From: Bowmanella sp. JS7-9
GTDB taxonomy: Bacteria > Pseudomonadota > Gammaproteobacteria > Enterobacterales > Alteromonadaceae
Direction: 5' to 3'
Length of the DNA stretch: 64,000 nucleotides
NCBI RefSeq assembly: GCF_004329715.1
Contig: NZ_JXSY01000018.1
Coordinates: forward strand, 1-64,000
Made by a program: the position numbers and the translations under genes. The notes below the pieces were generated by a model. The model saw only the letters and a program-made list of their open reading frames with translations. It had not been told where the DNA came from and searched no databases. This document shows, piece by piece, positions 18,606 through 29,035 of the stretch; within the stretch, counting starts at the first letter, position 1; each line of letters opens with the position of its first letter.

Positions 18606-18633
18606 ACTATACGCAATTTACATGTTGCATCAA
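18606..18633 (-). promoter_or_regulatory. Sigma-70-type promoter of the regulator operon
   Basis: On the minus strand, -35 TTGATG (18633-18628), a 16-base spacer and -10 TATAGT (18611-18606), about 32 bases before the start of the sigma-54 regulator gene. Confidence 0.6.
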
Positions 18634-18652
18634 TAGCGCACGCGGCCGGCTA

Positions 18653-18675
18653 AATTTTCCAGTGAGCGGAAAATT
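18653..18675. promoter_or_regulatory. Inverted repeat, candidate enhancer for the sigma-54 regulator
   Basis: Perfect 8-base inverted repeat AATTTTCC / GGAAAATT with a 7-base spacer, in the divergent region and 72-95 bases upstream of the -24 element at 18748. This distance is typical for NtrC-family binding sites. The dyad symmetry fits a Fis-type HTH dimer. It is inference that the neighbouring regulator binds it. Confidence 0.45.
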
Positions 18676-18747
18676 CTACCGGTGATTACGAACGCTTTTA
18701 CCTGTCAGATCAGCATAAAAGCAAATTAAAACAACAAGTTATCCATT

Positions 18748-18763
18748 TGGCATGGAACCCGCA
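18748..18763 (+). promoter_or_regulatory. Candidate sigma-54 (-24/-12) promoter of the BON gene
   Basis: TGGCAT, five bases, then CCGCA: GG and GC are exactly ten bases apart as sigma-54 needs, with a good -24 element and a weaker -12 (consensus TTGCA). It lies 51 bases before the BON-domain start codon and opposite to an NtrC-type regulator gene. Confidence 0.45.
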
Positions 18764-18814
18764 GTAATCAATTCAACGCCACCCGGTGGCAAAACAGGAA
18801 ATTTGGAGGATAAG

Positions 18815-19360
18815 ATGAAACATCTGACTAAGACGTTAATTGCAACTTCATTGCTTTTCGCTGGTTCAACGGCTTACGCTGCCAATACGTGGCAGGATGA
18901 GGCGAAAGATGCCTGGATCGATGGCAAGGCCGAGAGCACTTTGTTGTTTAATACCGAACTGAATTCGTTTGATATCAATACCGATGTGAAAAATGGCGTA
19001 GTAACGCTGACCGGTAAAGTAGAGAGCGAAGTTGATAAGGCGCTGGCGGGCGAACTGATTGCCAGCCTCGATGGTGTTGAGCGGGTGGATAATAAACTGA
19101 CTGTGCTGAAAGAAGATAAAGAGCAGTCCGGCGAAACCATTCAAGACCTGAAAGATGCCAAAGTGACGACTGTGGTTAAGGCGCGTCTGCTGATGGAATC
19201 AGAAGTGAGCGGTACCAGCATCGACGTCGATACTGAAGATGGTGTCGTTACACTGAAAGGTAAAGTGGACAGCGAAGCTGAGAAGCAGCTGGCTGTAGCG
19301 ATTGCTAAAAACACCACAGATGTGACGAAAGTGGTCGACAAACTGAAAGTTGAGTCGTAA
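18815..19360 (+). CDS. Periplasmic BON-domain protein (OsmY-like)
   Basis: A 181-residue exported protein with a signal peptide (ATSLLFAGSTAYAANTW, cut after AYA or AA) and two BON domains (about 40-100 and 115-181). Each has the V-x-L-x-G-x-V-x-S core: GVVTLTGKVESEVDK and GVVTLKGKVDSEAEK. BON proteins such as OsmY bind membranes and help in envelope stress. ATG 18815 has a strong TTGGAGGA site; the longer frame from 18752 has no export signal at its start. It is transcribed away from the sigma-54 regulator and followed by its own terminator, so it may be the main target of that regulator. Confidence 0.88.
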   Translation: MKHLTKTLIATSLLFAGSTAYAANTWQDEAKDAWIDGKAESTLLFNTELNSFDINTDVKNGVVTLTGKVESEVDKALAGELIASLDGVERVDNKLTVLKEDKEQSGETIQDLKDAKVTTVVKARLLMESEVSGTSIDVDTEDGVVTLKGKVDSEAEKQLAVAIAKNTTDVTKVVDKLKVES

Positions 19361-19375
19361 TTTGCCGTGAATCCC

Positions 19376-19400
19376 AAAAGCCGCTCCCAGAGCGGCTTTT
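19376..19400 (+). terminator. Rho-independent terminator of the BON gene
   Basis: Stem AAAAGCCGCTC / GAGCGGCTTTT with a CCA loop, 15 bases after the BON stop codon and ending in four T. Confidence 0.8.
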
Positions 19401-19495
19401 GTTTGTCTTCAGCTATTCGCTATCAGGCTTGGTACTTCCCAATACTCGGCTTACCCCGTAAAGTGATCGCTCAGATGTTAAGAAACAGGAAGAAT

Positions 19496-19906
19496 ATGCG
19501 CTATTGGTTAGGCAGTTTGTTTTTATTGGTCGCGACAAATGCAATGGCGGCGCAGCTGACGATTGAGCCGGGATTATGGCAAACCACGCTGGCATCGAAA
19601 GATCCATTTAGCGGTAAAGTGCATCGTGAGGTGAGCAAATACTGTGTCAAAGAGCCGGTGTTGAAACTCACCGAGCTGGTAACAAAATTTAAAGATTGCC
19701 AGGCAGTGAGTGAAAAAATGGTAGGGGAGACCCTGCATGCGGTTATGCTCTGCGATATGCAGGGCGTGAGCACGGAGATAAGTGGGCAATTCCGCTCGTT
19801 TGGCAATCGCGGTGAAGGCGATATCACCATGCAAATGCGTCTGGGGGGCATGGCGATGGCATTACAAAGTTCCTTGCAAGCCGAGCGAATCGGTGAGTGT
19901 CAGTAG
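19496..19906 (+). CDS. DUF3617 family exported protein
   Basis: A 136-residue protein with a signal peptide (LGSLFLLVATNAMAAQ) and the DUF3617 start motif LTIEPGLWQTTL. Four Cys in the mature part (YCVKEP, KDCQ, LCDM, GECQ) would allow two disulfides, as common in the family. ATG 19496 has AGGAAG at good spacing; the longer frame from 19367 begins inside the preceding terminator region. Function of the family is unknown. The end overlaps the convergent sulfurtransferase gene by 7 bases. Confidence 0.78.
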   Translation: MRYWLGSLFLLVATNAMAAQLTIEPGLWQTTLASKDPFSGKVHREVSKYCVKEPVLKLTELVTKFKDCQAVSEKMVGETLHAVMLCDMQGVSTEISGQFRSFGNRGEGDITMQMRLGGMAMALQSSLQAERIGECQ

Positions 19907-20736
19907 TCTGCGCTACTGACAATCGGTAAGCTCGGGTCGCTGCCCCATTCACTCCAGGAACCATCATAAACGCTCAGATTCGGGTAACCGCACAAATGAG
20001 CGGCAAACAAATCCACACAGGCGGTCACGCCGGAACCACAACTGAAAATAATTCGGTCCGTAGGTTGCAGCCCACGGGCCTGAAATGCTTCGAACAAGGT
20101 TTTAGTCGGCTTGAACTGACCGTCGGCCAACAGGCTTTCAAACGGTAAACTGACAGAACCCGGAATGTGGCCGGCACGCATGCCTTCACGTGGTTCGGGC
20201 GCTGTACCGTGAAAACGTGCTGCGGCGCGGGCATCGACAACTTTCCCGTCGGCATGCTTACAGGCTGCAAGCACTGCGTGGCGATCAACAAAGGCGTCAG
20301 GCGCAAAACGCGCGACAAAATCGCCGGTGTGTGTCGCAGGGCTAAGGGTTGCGGTTTGCAGACCTAAAGCCTGCCAGGCTGGCAACCCGCCATCGAGTAA
20401 ATAGACCTTTGCATGTCCCATACTTTTGAACATCCACCAAGCTCGTGCTGACGAAAAAATGCCTTTGCTGTCATACACCACGATGTGGCTGTTGGCCGAG
20501 ATTCCCAGCGCCTGTGCCAGTGCGCTGAAGCGTTCTGCACTGGGCATCATATTTGGCAGGGAGGCATCGGGGTCGCAAAACTGTTGCTCAATATCGAAAC
20601 GTAGTGCGCCCGGGATAGCGGGTGCATGTTCGTTATAGTTGTCATCGACATGGCAACTGGCATCCAGAATAAGCAGATTGGGCTGGTGCAACCGGGCGGC
20701 TAGTTCGCCAGCCTGGATAAGTGAGGATGTAAACAT
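19900..20736 (-). CDS. sseA: 3-mercaptopyruvate sulfurtransferase
   Basis: A 278-residue protein with two rhodanese domains. The N-terminal one is inactive (HVDDNYNEHAPAIPGALRFD, SSARAWWMFKSMGH). The C-terminal one carries the loop CGSGVTA in IIFSCGSGVTACVD, which is the mercaptopyruvate sulfurtransferase type, in contrast to CRKGVT of thiosulfate rhodaneses. It transfers sulfur from 3-mercaptopyruvate to acceptors such as thioredoxin or cyanide and is cytoplasmic. An AAGGA lies about 12 bases before ATG 20736, a little far but usable. Confidence 0.9.
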   Translation of the reverse strand: MFTSSLIQAGELAARLHQPNLLILDASCHVDDNYNEHAPAIPGALRFDIEQQFCDPDASLPNMMPSAERFSALAQALGISANSHIVVYDSKGIFSSARAWWMFKSMGHAKVYLLDGGLPAWQALGLQTATLSPATHTGDFVARFAPDAFVDRHAVLAACKHADGKVVDARAAARFHGTAPEPREGMRAGHIPGSVSLPFESLLADGQFKPTKTLFEAFQARGLQPTDRIIFSCGSGVTACVDLFAAHLCGYPNLSVYDGSWSEWGSDPSLPIVSSADY

Positions 20737-20820
20737 AACAAACTGATCCTTATAGGTTTGTTGTCATATTAAGGGTTAACTGGCATCTTGAACAGCAGAC
20801 TCAATAAGGTGGACATAAGC

Positions 20821-22362
20821 ATGAAACTGGCGGGAAAACTCACGGCGCTGGGATTAGCGTTGGCAAGTATCAGTGGCGCAGTCAGCGCCGCACAGGATTT
20901 CAGCAACTTAAGCTGGCAACAGGCGCAAGCTAAGCTAATCAGCGGTGAAATCACCAGCGCCGAACTGGTGGCCTATTATCAACAGCGTATTAAAACGTTG
21001 GATCAGGCGAGCGACAGCACCAATTCAATCTCACAACTCAGTCCGGAGGCGCTGGCGCAAGCGCGGCAATTAGACGCTGAGCGCGCTCAGGGTAAGGTGC
21101 GGGGACCGTTACACGGTATTCCGGTGGTGCTAAAGGACAACATCGATACCGGTGATGGCATGAGCAATAGTGCCGGGTCGCTGGCGCTGAAAAATAATGT
21201 CCCGGCAGATGATGCGTTTCTGGTTGCGCGGTTACGTGAAGCGGGCGCGATTATTCTGGGCAAAACCAACCTGAGTGAGTGGGCAAACTTCCGCTCCAGC
21301 CGCAGTAGCAGCGGATGGTCTGGTATGTATGGCCAGACCCGCAATGCTTATGATTTCAATCGTAGTCCGTGTGGGTCAAGTTCCGGTTCTGGTGTGGCCG
21401 TCGCCGCAGATTTTACCTTGCTGGCTGTCGGCACTGAAACCGATGGTTCAGTGACCTGCCCCTCGTCAATCAACGGTATCGTGGGGATTAAGCCAACATT
21501 AGGTCTGGTTAGCCGTGATGGGATTATTCCCATCTCACACAGCCAGGATACGGCGGGCCCTATGGCCCGCACGGTCGCCGGGGCGGTGGCATTGCTGCAA
21601 GCAATGGCAGTGTACGATGGTAACGATGCGCAGGCAGAAAAGGGGCAGATGGATTATCTGCGCCATCTGAAAGCGGATGGTCTTAAAGGTAAACGTATTG
21701 GCATTGTGCGCCAGCTTGGTGGCTATCACGACGATGTGGATGTGCTGTTTGAACAGCAACTGGCGGTGCTTAAAGCGCAGGGCGCCGTTATCGTTGATAA
21801 CGTTGAACTGGCGGATTACGAAAGCTGGGGCGATTTGGAATACAAGATTCTGTTACAGGAATTCAAACCGGATTTAGAGGCGTATCTGGCAACTACCGGG
21901 GATGGCGTACCTAAAACCATGCAGGCGCTGATCGCGTTTAATCAGTCCCATGCAGAGCAGGAAATGCCGTATTTCAGACAGGAAATCTTTGAGGCGGCGA
22001 TGACCCCACCGTTTAGCCCTGAGGAGTATCAACGCAAACTCAGTGCGCTGAAAAAAATGGCGCAGGCTGATGGGATTGATGCGGCACTTAGTCAGCATAA
22101 GCTGGATATGCTGATTGCCCCGAGTAATCAGGCAGCCTGGTCTATCGACCATATCAATGGTGACAATTATTTAGGTGCGGCCAGTTCACCGGCTGCGATT
22201 GCAGGCTATCCGCATATTACCGTCCCTATGGGATATATACAGGGTATGCCGGTCGGCTTGTCTTTCTTTGCGGGTAAGTTGGCAGAGCCAGTGCTGATTG
22301 AGGCGGCTTATGGCTTTGAGCAGGCAACATTAGTTCGTCGCCCGCCCGCCATTGCCAATTAA
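20821..22362 (+). CDS. Secreted amidase (amidase signature family)
   Basis: A 513-residue protein with a signal peptide ([23 protein letters not shown], cut near AVSAAQ). The amidase-signature triad is complete: Lys in [11 protein letters not shown], cis-Ser in [14 protein letters not shown], and nucleophile Ser in [13 protein letters not shown]. The GTETDGS/CPSS form resembles peptide amidases that hydrolyse C-terminal amides, but the substrate cannot be read from sequence. ATG 20821 starts right at the signal peptide with AAGGTGG upstream; the frame from 20788 adds eleven unlikely residues. The 3' end overlaps metJ by four bases on the other strand. Confidence 0.88.
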   Translation: MKLAGKLTALGLALASISGAVSAAQDFSNLSWQQAQAKLISGEITSAELVAYYQQRIKTLDQASDSTNSISQLSPEALAQARQLDAERAQGKVRGPLHGIPVVLKDNIDTGDGMSNSAGSLALKNNVPADDAFLVARLREAGAIILGKTNLSEWANFRSSRSSSGWSGMYGQTRNAYDFNRSPCGSSSGSGVAVAADFTLLAVGTETDGSVTCPSSINGIVGIKPTLGLVSRDGIIPISHSQDTAGPMARTVAGAVALLQAMAVYDGNDAQAEKGQMDYLRHLKADGLKGKRIGIVRQLGGYHDDVDVLFEQQLAVLKAQGAVIVDNVELADYESWGDLEYKILLQEFKPDLEAYLATTGDGVPKTMQALIAFNQSHAEQEMPYFRQEIFEAAMTPPFSPEEYQRKLSALKKMAQADGIDAALSQHKLDMLIAPSNQAAWSIDHINGDNYLGAASSPAAIAGYPHITVPMGYIQGMPVGLSFFAGKLAEPVLIEAAYGFEQATLVRRPPAIAN

Positions 22363-22676
22363 TCGTCGTCTTCGTTAATCTCAACCCCCATAGCAGCCAT
22401 CAGTTCACGGGCTGCCTTGGGGATCCGGTTTGGATTGTCTTTACGCAGGTCATCGTCATCGGGTAACGGTTGGCCGGTAAAGGCATGCAGAAACGCCTCA
22501 CACAATAATTCTGAATTGGTCGCGTGACGCAGGTTATTCACTTGTCTGCGGGTGCGCTCATCGGTCAGCACTTTCAACACATTGAGCGGGATAGACACGG
22601 TCACTTTTTTGACTTGTTCTGCTTTCTTACCGTGCTCAGCGTAAGGGTGGATGTACTCGCCATTCCATTTTGCCAT
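22359..22676 (-). CDS. metJ: Methionine regulon repressor MetJ
   Basis: A 105-residue ribbon-helix-helix repressor, the same length as in enterobacteria. The DNA-contact strand is [20 protein letters not shown], followed by [20 protein letters not shown] and the conserved [14 protein letters not shown] tail. With S-adenosylmethionine as corepressor it binds tandem 8-base met boxes. ATG 22676 ([20 protein letters not shown]) matches the family N-terminus; the longer frame from 22781 runs back through its own promoter. It is divergent from metB with met boxes in between, so it is probably autoregulated. Confidence 0.97.
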   Translation of the reverse strand: MAKWNGEYIHPYAEHGKKAEQVKKVTVSIPLNVLKVLTDERTRRQVNNLRHATNSELLCEAFLHAFTGQPLPDDDDLRKDNPNRIPKAARELMAAMGVEINEDDD

Positions 22677-22735
22677 TGGCTTATTCTCTTTATTTGTTAT
22701 TCGGTCAGTAACTGAGCTACTGATTAATGCAGCAA

Positions 22736-22763
22736 ATTCTACTTGGCTGGTAATTTTCGTCAA
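22736..22763 (-). promoter_or_regulatory. metJ promoter
   Basis: Minus strand -35 TTGACG (22763-22758), 16-base spacer, -10 TAGAAT (22741-22736), 60 bases before the metJ start. The -35 adjoins the met-box cluster that begins at 22768. Confidence 0.65.
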
Positions 22764-22767
22764 CTTT

Positions 22768-22827
22768 AGACGGCTAAACATCTTGACGGCCTGTAAACCG
22801 TTCGGTAGTTTAGACGTCTAAACGTCC
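22768..22827. promoter_or_regulatory. MetJ operator: two met-box clusters
   Basis: Tandem 8-base units close to the consensus AGACGTCT. First cluster: AGACGGCT (22768), AAACATCT (22776), TGACGGCC (22784). Second cluster: a perfect AGACGTCT (22812) and AAACGTCC (22820). They flank and overlap the putative metB promoter and lie next to the metJ -35, so one operator can control both directions. Confidence 0.88.
22783..22811 (+). promoter_or_regulatory. metB promoter
   Basis: TTGACG (22783-22788), a 17-base spacer and TAGTTT (22806-22811). The -35 lies inside the third met box and the -10 abuts the perfect met box at 22812, as expected for direct repression by MetJ. Confidence 0.5.
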
Positions 22828-22841
22828 ATATGGTGATGAGC

Positions 22842-24892
<2,051 letters not shown>

Positions 24893-24957
24893 GCCATTGG
24901 GCTTTATGTAAAACCCATGTATATTCAAAGTGTTAATTTCTTTGAAAGGGTTAAGGT

Positions 24958-25866
24958 GTGCAAGCTTCTGGCGAGCCGGTTGATAAACTGGCGTTAAGCA
25001 AACAATTCCTGCAGGCGTTGCAGCGGCGTTGCGTACAGGATCGCATTACGGTATCGGCAGGTAACCTCGCCTACGTGACATTGTTGTCGCTGGTACCGTT
25101 TATTATGGTGTTTTTCACCATCTTGCAGGCCTTCCCCGCGTTTGCCGAAGGGCGCGCCGCCCTCGAGTCCTTTATTTTTGAGAACTTTGTGCCCCATGCC
25201 GGTGGCGTGGTGCAACAGTATGTAACGGAGTTTGTCGCCAATGCTTCGCAAATGGGCACGGTGGGGATTTTGTTTTTGGTGCTGGTGGCGTTACTGCTGA
25301 TTTCCAATGTAGATAAAACCCTTAACCATATCTGGCAAACCCCCAGTGAACGGCGGCTGATTTTCACCTTTGCCATCTATTGGATGGTGTTGACCCTGGG
25401 GCCTTTGTTGATTGGCTCCGGGCTGGCAGCTTCGTCCTATCTGCTGGCACTGGCAAAATATGCGGAAGATTACACCCCCGGCATCACCACGTTATTACTC
25501 AAGCTGGTACCTTTCGTCACCTCACTGGGAACCTTCATTATTCTGTATATGGTGGTGCCCAATAAACAGGTGCGGGCCAAGCATGCGGTGGGTGGCGCAC
25601 TATTGGCAGCCATATTGTTCGAGTTATCCAAAAAGGGTTTTGCCCTGTATGTGGCGAGCTTTCCGTCCTATCAGGTGATATACGGTGCACTGGCGGCGAT
25701 TCCCATTTTGTTTGTCTGGATCTATATGAGCTGGATTATCGTGTTATTGGGCGCGGAATTTACCGTTCAACTGGAGTACTTTGCTGAACGTTATCAAACC
25801 CAAGCGGAAAAGCAGGCGTCGCAACGTTTACCGGAAGCCATGCGTGATGACGACAGCGGTGTGTAG
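24958..25866 (+). CDS. yihY: YihY/BrkB family inner-membrane protein
   Basis: A 302-residue polytopic protein of the YihY (UPF0761) family, often labelled virulence factor BrkB, with about six TM helices. Markers are TVSAGNLAYVTLLSLVPFIM, NKTLNHIWQ-like NVDKTLNHIWQTPSERR, LYMVVPNKQVRAKHAVGGAL and a C-terminal VQLEYFAERY. The start is GTG 24958 with AAAGGG upstream. It lies upstream of dtd as in E. coli, although here a DUF2959 operon and pip are inserted between. Its molecular role is unknown. Confidence 0.88.
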   Translation: MQASGEPVDKLALSKQFLQALQRRCVQDRITVSAGNLAYVTLLSLVPFIMVFFTILQAFPAFAEGRAALESFIFENFVPHAGGVVQQYVTEFVANASQMGTVGILFLVLVALLLISNVDKTLNHIWQTPSERRLIFTFAIYWMVLTLGPLLIGSGLAASSYLLALAKYAEDYTPGITTLLLKLVPFVTSLGTFIILYMVVPNKQVRAKHAVGGALLAAILFELSKKGFALYVASFPSYQVIYGALAAIPILFVWIYMSWIIVLLGAEFTVQLEYFAERYQTQAEKQASQRLPEAMRDDDSGV

Positions 25867-25876
25867 AATATTCTTC

Positions 25877-25903
25877 ACAAAAAAAGCGCCCTGAGGCGCT
25901 TTG
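25877..25903. terminator. Bidirectional terminator between yihY and the DUF2959 gene
   Basis: Stem AAAGCGCC / GGCGCTTT with a CTGA loop at 25883-25902, with a run of A before it. It serves yihY on the plus strand and, more strongly, the convergent DUF2959 gene on the minus strand, where its T-tract is seven long. Confidence 0.7.
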
Positions 25904-26539
25904 TTAATTTTGCATGGCGTTGATAAAGGCTGTCGATTCGGCGATGGCCTTGTTCATGTCTTTAATCAACTGATCAACATCCCGTTTTATCCCACCAAAC
26001 TCCCCCTGCAAAGCGCCAATCGCTGATGCGTTGAGGTTGTGCTTAAGATATAAAACGTTGTCCTGCAAGGCACTCAGTACCGGCGCCATTTTGCTCTCGG
26101 CGCGGCGCATACTGCGCAGCAGGGTGTCGTAACGACGGCGGGTATCGGCCAGTTTTTGCTGGCTATCACGGCGCAGGCGGTCATTGCTATACTTCTCCAG
26201 TTCGTCCTGCCACTCGTCAAACAACGCCCCGGCGACAGACTCGACTTTATCGATCCTGGCTGAGACCCGCTCGGCAGAAGCTTTGCTGGCTTCATACTGA
26301 TCATTGAGGTTGTCATAAACCGTTTGCAGCTCACCACCATCAAAGTTAATCAGGGTGCTGAATTCTTCCAATGCGGAACTGAATTGCTGCTGTGCGTCTT
26401 GTTGGGCGTCTTTCGCTTCTTCAACCCGGTCGACCAGAATATCGCGCTTCTCGATGCCAAACTTCTCCATCGTTGCGTAATACGCCGACTGACAACCCGC
26501 CAGACCCAGCAACACCACTAACGACAGAGCGCGCATCAT
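25904..26539 (-). CDS. DUF2959 lipoprotein
   Basis: A 211-residue lipoprotein (lipobox LGLAGC, Cys about 16) with long helical, heptad-rich segments (about 35-210), which fits the DUF2959 family. KRDILVDRVEEAKDAQQDAQ and the later RRDSQQKLADTRRRYDTLLR are typical. It is probably anchored to a membrane as a coiled coil. Function is unknown. Its ATG overlaps the stop of the small membrane gene upstream by four bases (ATGA), so the two form one operon. Confidence 0.82.
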   Translation of the reverse strand: MMRALSLVVLLGLAGCQSAYYATMEKFGIEKRDILVDRVEEAKDAQQDAQQQFSSALEEFSTLINFDGGELQTVYDNLNDQYEASKASAERVSARIDKVESVAGALFDEWQDELEKYSNDRLRRDSQQKLADTRRRYDTLLRSMRRAESKMAPVLSALQDNVLYLKHNLNASAIGALQGEFGGIKRDVDQLIKDMNKAIAESTAFINAMQN

Positions 26540-26763
26540 GCGGGGACTCCCCTAAATTTGGCAGCATCGATAATTGACCATAAATGCACGATTCCGCCGA
26601 TGATGGCAGGGATAATCAGCACAAACAGGAAATAACCTACGCTGACAATCACAAAAAACAGCAATGCTGGAAAAATCCTGCCCTGTACCAATTGACCTAA
26701 TCCCGGAATAAAAAAACTGCAAATCGCGGCTAACACGTTACCGCCTGATCCTTGCCCTGCCAT
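26536..26763 (-). CDS. Small membrane protein with PGLGQ motif
   Basis: A 75-residue protein with two hydrophobic stretches and the motif FFIPGLGQLVQGR, as in TM2-like small membrane proteins. ATG 26763 has a strong GAGGAG site; the longer frame from 26850 runs into the divergent pip gene and is not credible. It is co-translated with the DUF2959 lipoprotein. Function is unknown. Confidence 0.7.
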   Translation of the reverse strand: MAGQGSGGNVLAAICSFFIPGLGQLVQGRIFPALLFFVIVSVGYFLFVLIIPAIIGGIVHLWSIIDAAKFRGVPA

Positions 26764-26841
26764 AGGGTTCTCCTCGTTACATTTACACGTTAAGGTATAC
26801 GCTACTTTAATTAACGCTAATGCACAATCAGGCAGGTCGCG

Positions 26842-27807
26842 GTGACGCAAATTTACCCTCCGTTAAAACCTTACGCAGAGCAGCGAATTCGTGTCAGTGA
26901 CGGGCATTCACTGCATCTCGAACAAAGCGGCAACCCGGACGGGCTGCCGGTACTTTATTTACACGGTGGGCCTGGTGGTGGGATTTCGCCGTTTATTCGC
27001 CGTCTGTTCAATCCTGCGGTATATCGATTGATCAGCTTCGATCAGCGCGGCTGCGGTAAGTCCACGCCGTTTTTGGACGTTGAGGCGAATAGTACAGAAC
27101 ATCTACTCGCTGATATTGAGCATATTCGTAGTATGCTTGGCATCGAAAAATGGGTTGTTAGCGGCGGTTCCTGGGGCAGCACGCTGGCATTGATTTATGC
27201 GATACGGTATCCACAGCGGGTCCAGGCCATGATTCTGCGAGGCATTTTTCTCGCCCGTCAGCAGGATGTGGACTGGTTGCTGACGCCACAAGGCGCCGCG
27301 GCGCAAATGTTTGCTGAATACTATCCGGAGTTTGTGCAGGGCATATCTTCCCCACTGACTACCCAGCGAATTGTTGATTATTACCAACAGCAGTTTCACG
27401 GAGGTAATGATCTGGCACGTCTCAGTGCTGCGCGCGCCTGGGCCAACTGGGAAACCCGGGTGGCGGTGATGCATGCCACCGATACGGATATGCAGCAGGA
27501 AGATCACCGCTGCCTGTCGTTGGCCATTCTTGAACATCACTATCTCAAGCAGGGATGCTTTGTCGCAGAAAACTATATTCTGGAAAATATTCACCAGCTG
27601 TCAGGCATACCGGCAACTCTGATCCATGGGCGTTACGATATGGTCTGTAAGGCGGAGAACGCAGTGACGCTTCACCAACATTGGCCGAGTAGTCGTTTGT
27701 GTATGGTGCCAAATGCCGGGCATTCAGGCAGTGACCCGCTTATTGCCGCCGCGTTTGTCGCCAGCACTGAGCAATTGGCGACGTTTTTACAGGGAGCATC
27801 ATCGTGA
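26842..27807 (+). CDS. pip: Prolyl aminopeptidase
   Basis: A 321-residue alpha/beta hydrolase that removes N-terminal proline. Motifs: [14 protein letters not shown] (oxyanion region), [12 protein letters not shown], and the nucleophile elbow [10 protein letters not shown]. Asp (HGRYDMVCK) and His (NAGHSG) complete the triad. It starts with GTG 26842, preceded by an AGGCAGG. Its stop overlaps the dtd start (GTGA), so the two genes are coupled. Cytoplasmic. Confidence 0.93.
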   Translation: MTQIYPPLKPYAEQRIRVSDGHSLHLEQSGNPDGLPVLYLHGGPGGGISPFIRRLFNPAVYRLISFDQRGCGKSTPFLDVEANSTEHLLADIEHIRSMLGIEKWVVSGGSWGSTLALIYAIRYPQRVQAMILRGIFLARQQDVDWLLTPQGAAAQMFAEYYPEFVQGISSPLTTQRIVDYYQQQFHGGNDLARLSAARAWANWETRVAVMHATDTDMQQEDHRCLSLAILEHHYLKQGCFVAENYILENIHQLSGIPATLIHGRYDMVCKAENAVTLHQHWPSSRLCMVPNAGHSGSDPLIAAAFVASTEQLATFLQGASS

Positions 27808-28241
27808 TTGGATTGATTCAGCGTGTCAGCCAGGCGCAGGTAGATATTGATGGCCAAACGGTAGGAAAAATAGGGCAAGGGCTGCTGATTTTGCTTGGTG
27901 TCGAGCGTGAGGATGATGAGGCAAAAGCCAGACGTCTATGTGAACGGATCCTCAATTACCGGATTTTTGCCGATGAGCAGGGCAAGATGAACCTCAATGT
28001 ACAGCAGGCTGGCGGCAGTGTACTGGTGGTCTCGCAGTTTACTCTGGTGGCCGATACCAGCAAAGGCAATCGCCCGGGATTTAGCCGTGGCGCGACGCCG
28101 GAACAGGGGCGAGCCCTCTATCATTTCTTTACTGATTGCGCCCGAGAGGCGGGTATACAAGTACAGACCGGTCGTTTTGGCGCGGATATGCAGGTGAGTC
28201 TGATCAATGATGGCCCTGTCACGTTTCAGCTAACGATTTGA
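27804..28241 (+). CDS. dtd: D-aminoacyl-tRNA deacylase
   Basis: A 145-residue DTD protein that removes D-amino acids from tRNA. The two active-site motifs are intact: [13 protein letters not shown] (SQxxL/F type) and [14 protein letters not shown] (carrying the cross-subunit cis Gly-Pro region as N-x-P-G). GTG 27804 overlaps the pip stop. The end overlaps the convergent methyltransferase-like gene by 16 bases. In E. coli dtd also lies between yihY and yiiD. Confidence 0.95.
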   Translation: MIGLIQRVSQAQVDIDGQTVGKIGQGLLILLGVEREDDEAKARRLCERILNYRIFADEQGKMNLNVQQAGGSVLVVSQFTLVADTSKGNRPGFSRGATPEQGRALYHFFTDCAREAGIQVQTGRFGADMQVSLINDGPVTFQLTI

Positions 28242-28969
28242 AACTGATTTAAATCCAGTTGATGTTGGTTGGCATAGTCAACCAATGCGTCGCAATAGCG
28301 CAATTCTGGTAACGGGGTTTTGCTGATGGTAAGCAGGCGGTTCTTATAGCCCGGCAGTCTTATTTCCATGGCGGGCTGCGCAAACAGTCCTTCCAGTAAT
28401 TCTTTGACTATCTCTATTTGCAGTGGTGTTTCCGGCAGTAAATTAACACTCAGAATGCCCTGTTCTGTCAGGCGCGCGGCGCAAAACTGGTAAAACAGTT
28501 GGTGAAACGTAAAGGGACTCGCTCCGTCGTGGTTAAACAGGTCGACTATCAGCCAGTCAACCAATTCACCCTGCTGTACATAGTGGGCTGCGTCATCCTG
28601 AATAACCGTACCGGCATTGTCGATGGCAAAGTATTGTTGGTAGACCTCAATAATGCCCGGATCCCATTCGACGCTTGTCACCTGTTGTGGTTTATTGGCA
28701 AAAAAGCGCTGAATCGCCCCGCCCCCCAGGCCCAGTTCCAGAATATGCTGAATATCCGGCCGCAGGTAGGGAATCAGCAACAGGGGTTGCAGGTAGGAAA
28801 GAATCGGCCTTTGTGGTTCCTGCAGGCTCATAACGGACTGCACAATGGTGCCTAATTGCAGCCAGCGGAACGCATTATTCTGGTACACAGTTAGGCGTTC
28901 GCCATCGTTTTGCTGATGCAACAGTAACAAGGTTTCATCTTGTAAGGCTTGTTTTAGATCGAAGGACAC
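28226..28969 (-). CDS. Spermidine-synthase-like methyltransferase-fold protein
   Basis: A 247-residue protein with a Rossmann core like polyamine aminopropyltransferases: [41 protein letters not shown] and [15 protein letters not shown]. No upstream speD-like gene is near and the classical gatekeeping residues are not obvious, so a methyltransferase or aminopropyltransferase-like role cannot be separated. The longest frame starts at 29059, inside the divergent yiiD gene; GTG 28969 with GGAAG upstream avoids this and is preferred. Confidence 0.78.
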   Translation of the reverse strand: MSFDLKQALQDETLLLLHQQNDGERLTVYQNNAFRWLQLGTIVQSVMSLQEPQRPILSYLQPLLLIPYLRPDIQHILELGLGGGAIQRFFANKPQQVTSVEWDPGIIEVYQQYFAIDNAGTVIQDDAAHYVQQGELVDWLIVDLFNHDGASPFTFHQLFYQFCAARLTEQGILSVNLLPETPLQIEIVKELLEGLFAQPAMEIRLPGYKNRLLTISKTPLPELRYCDALVDYANQHQLDLNQFQIVS

Positions 28970-29035
28970 TGATATAACTTCCGTTCTCGGGGTGTGCAGT
29001 AGATCACCAAAACCAACAGAGTACAGTGCCACTAT

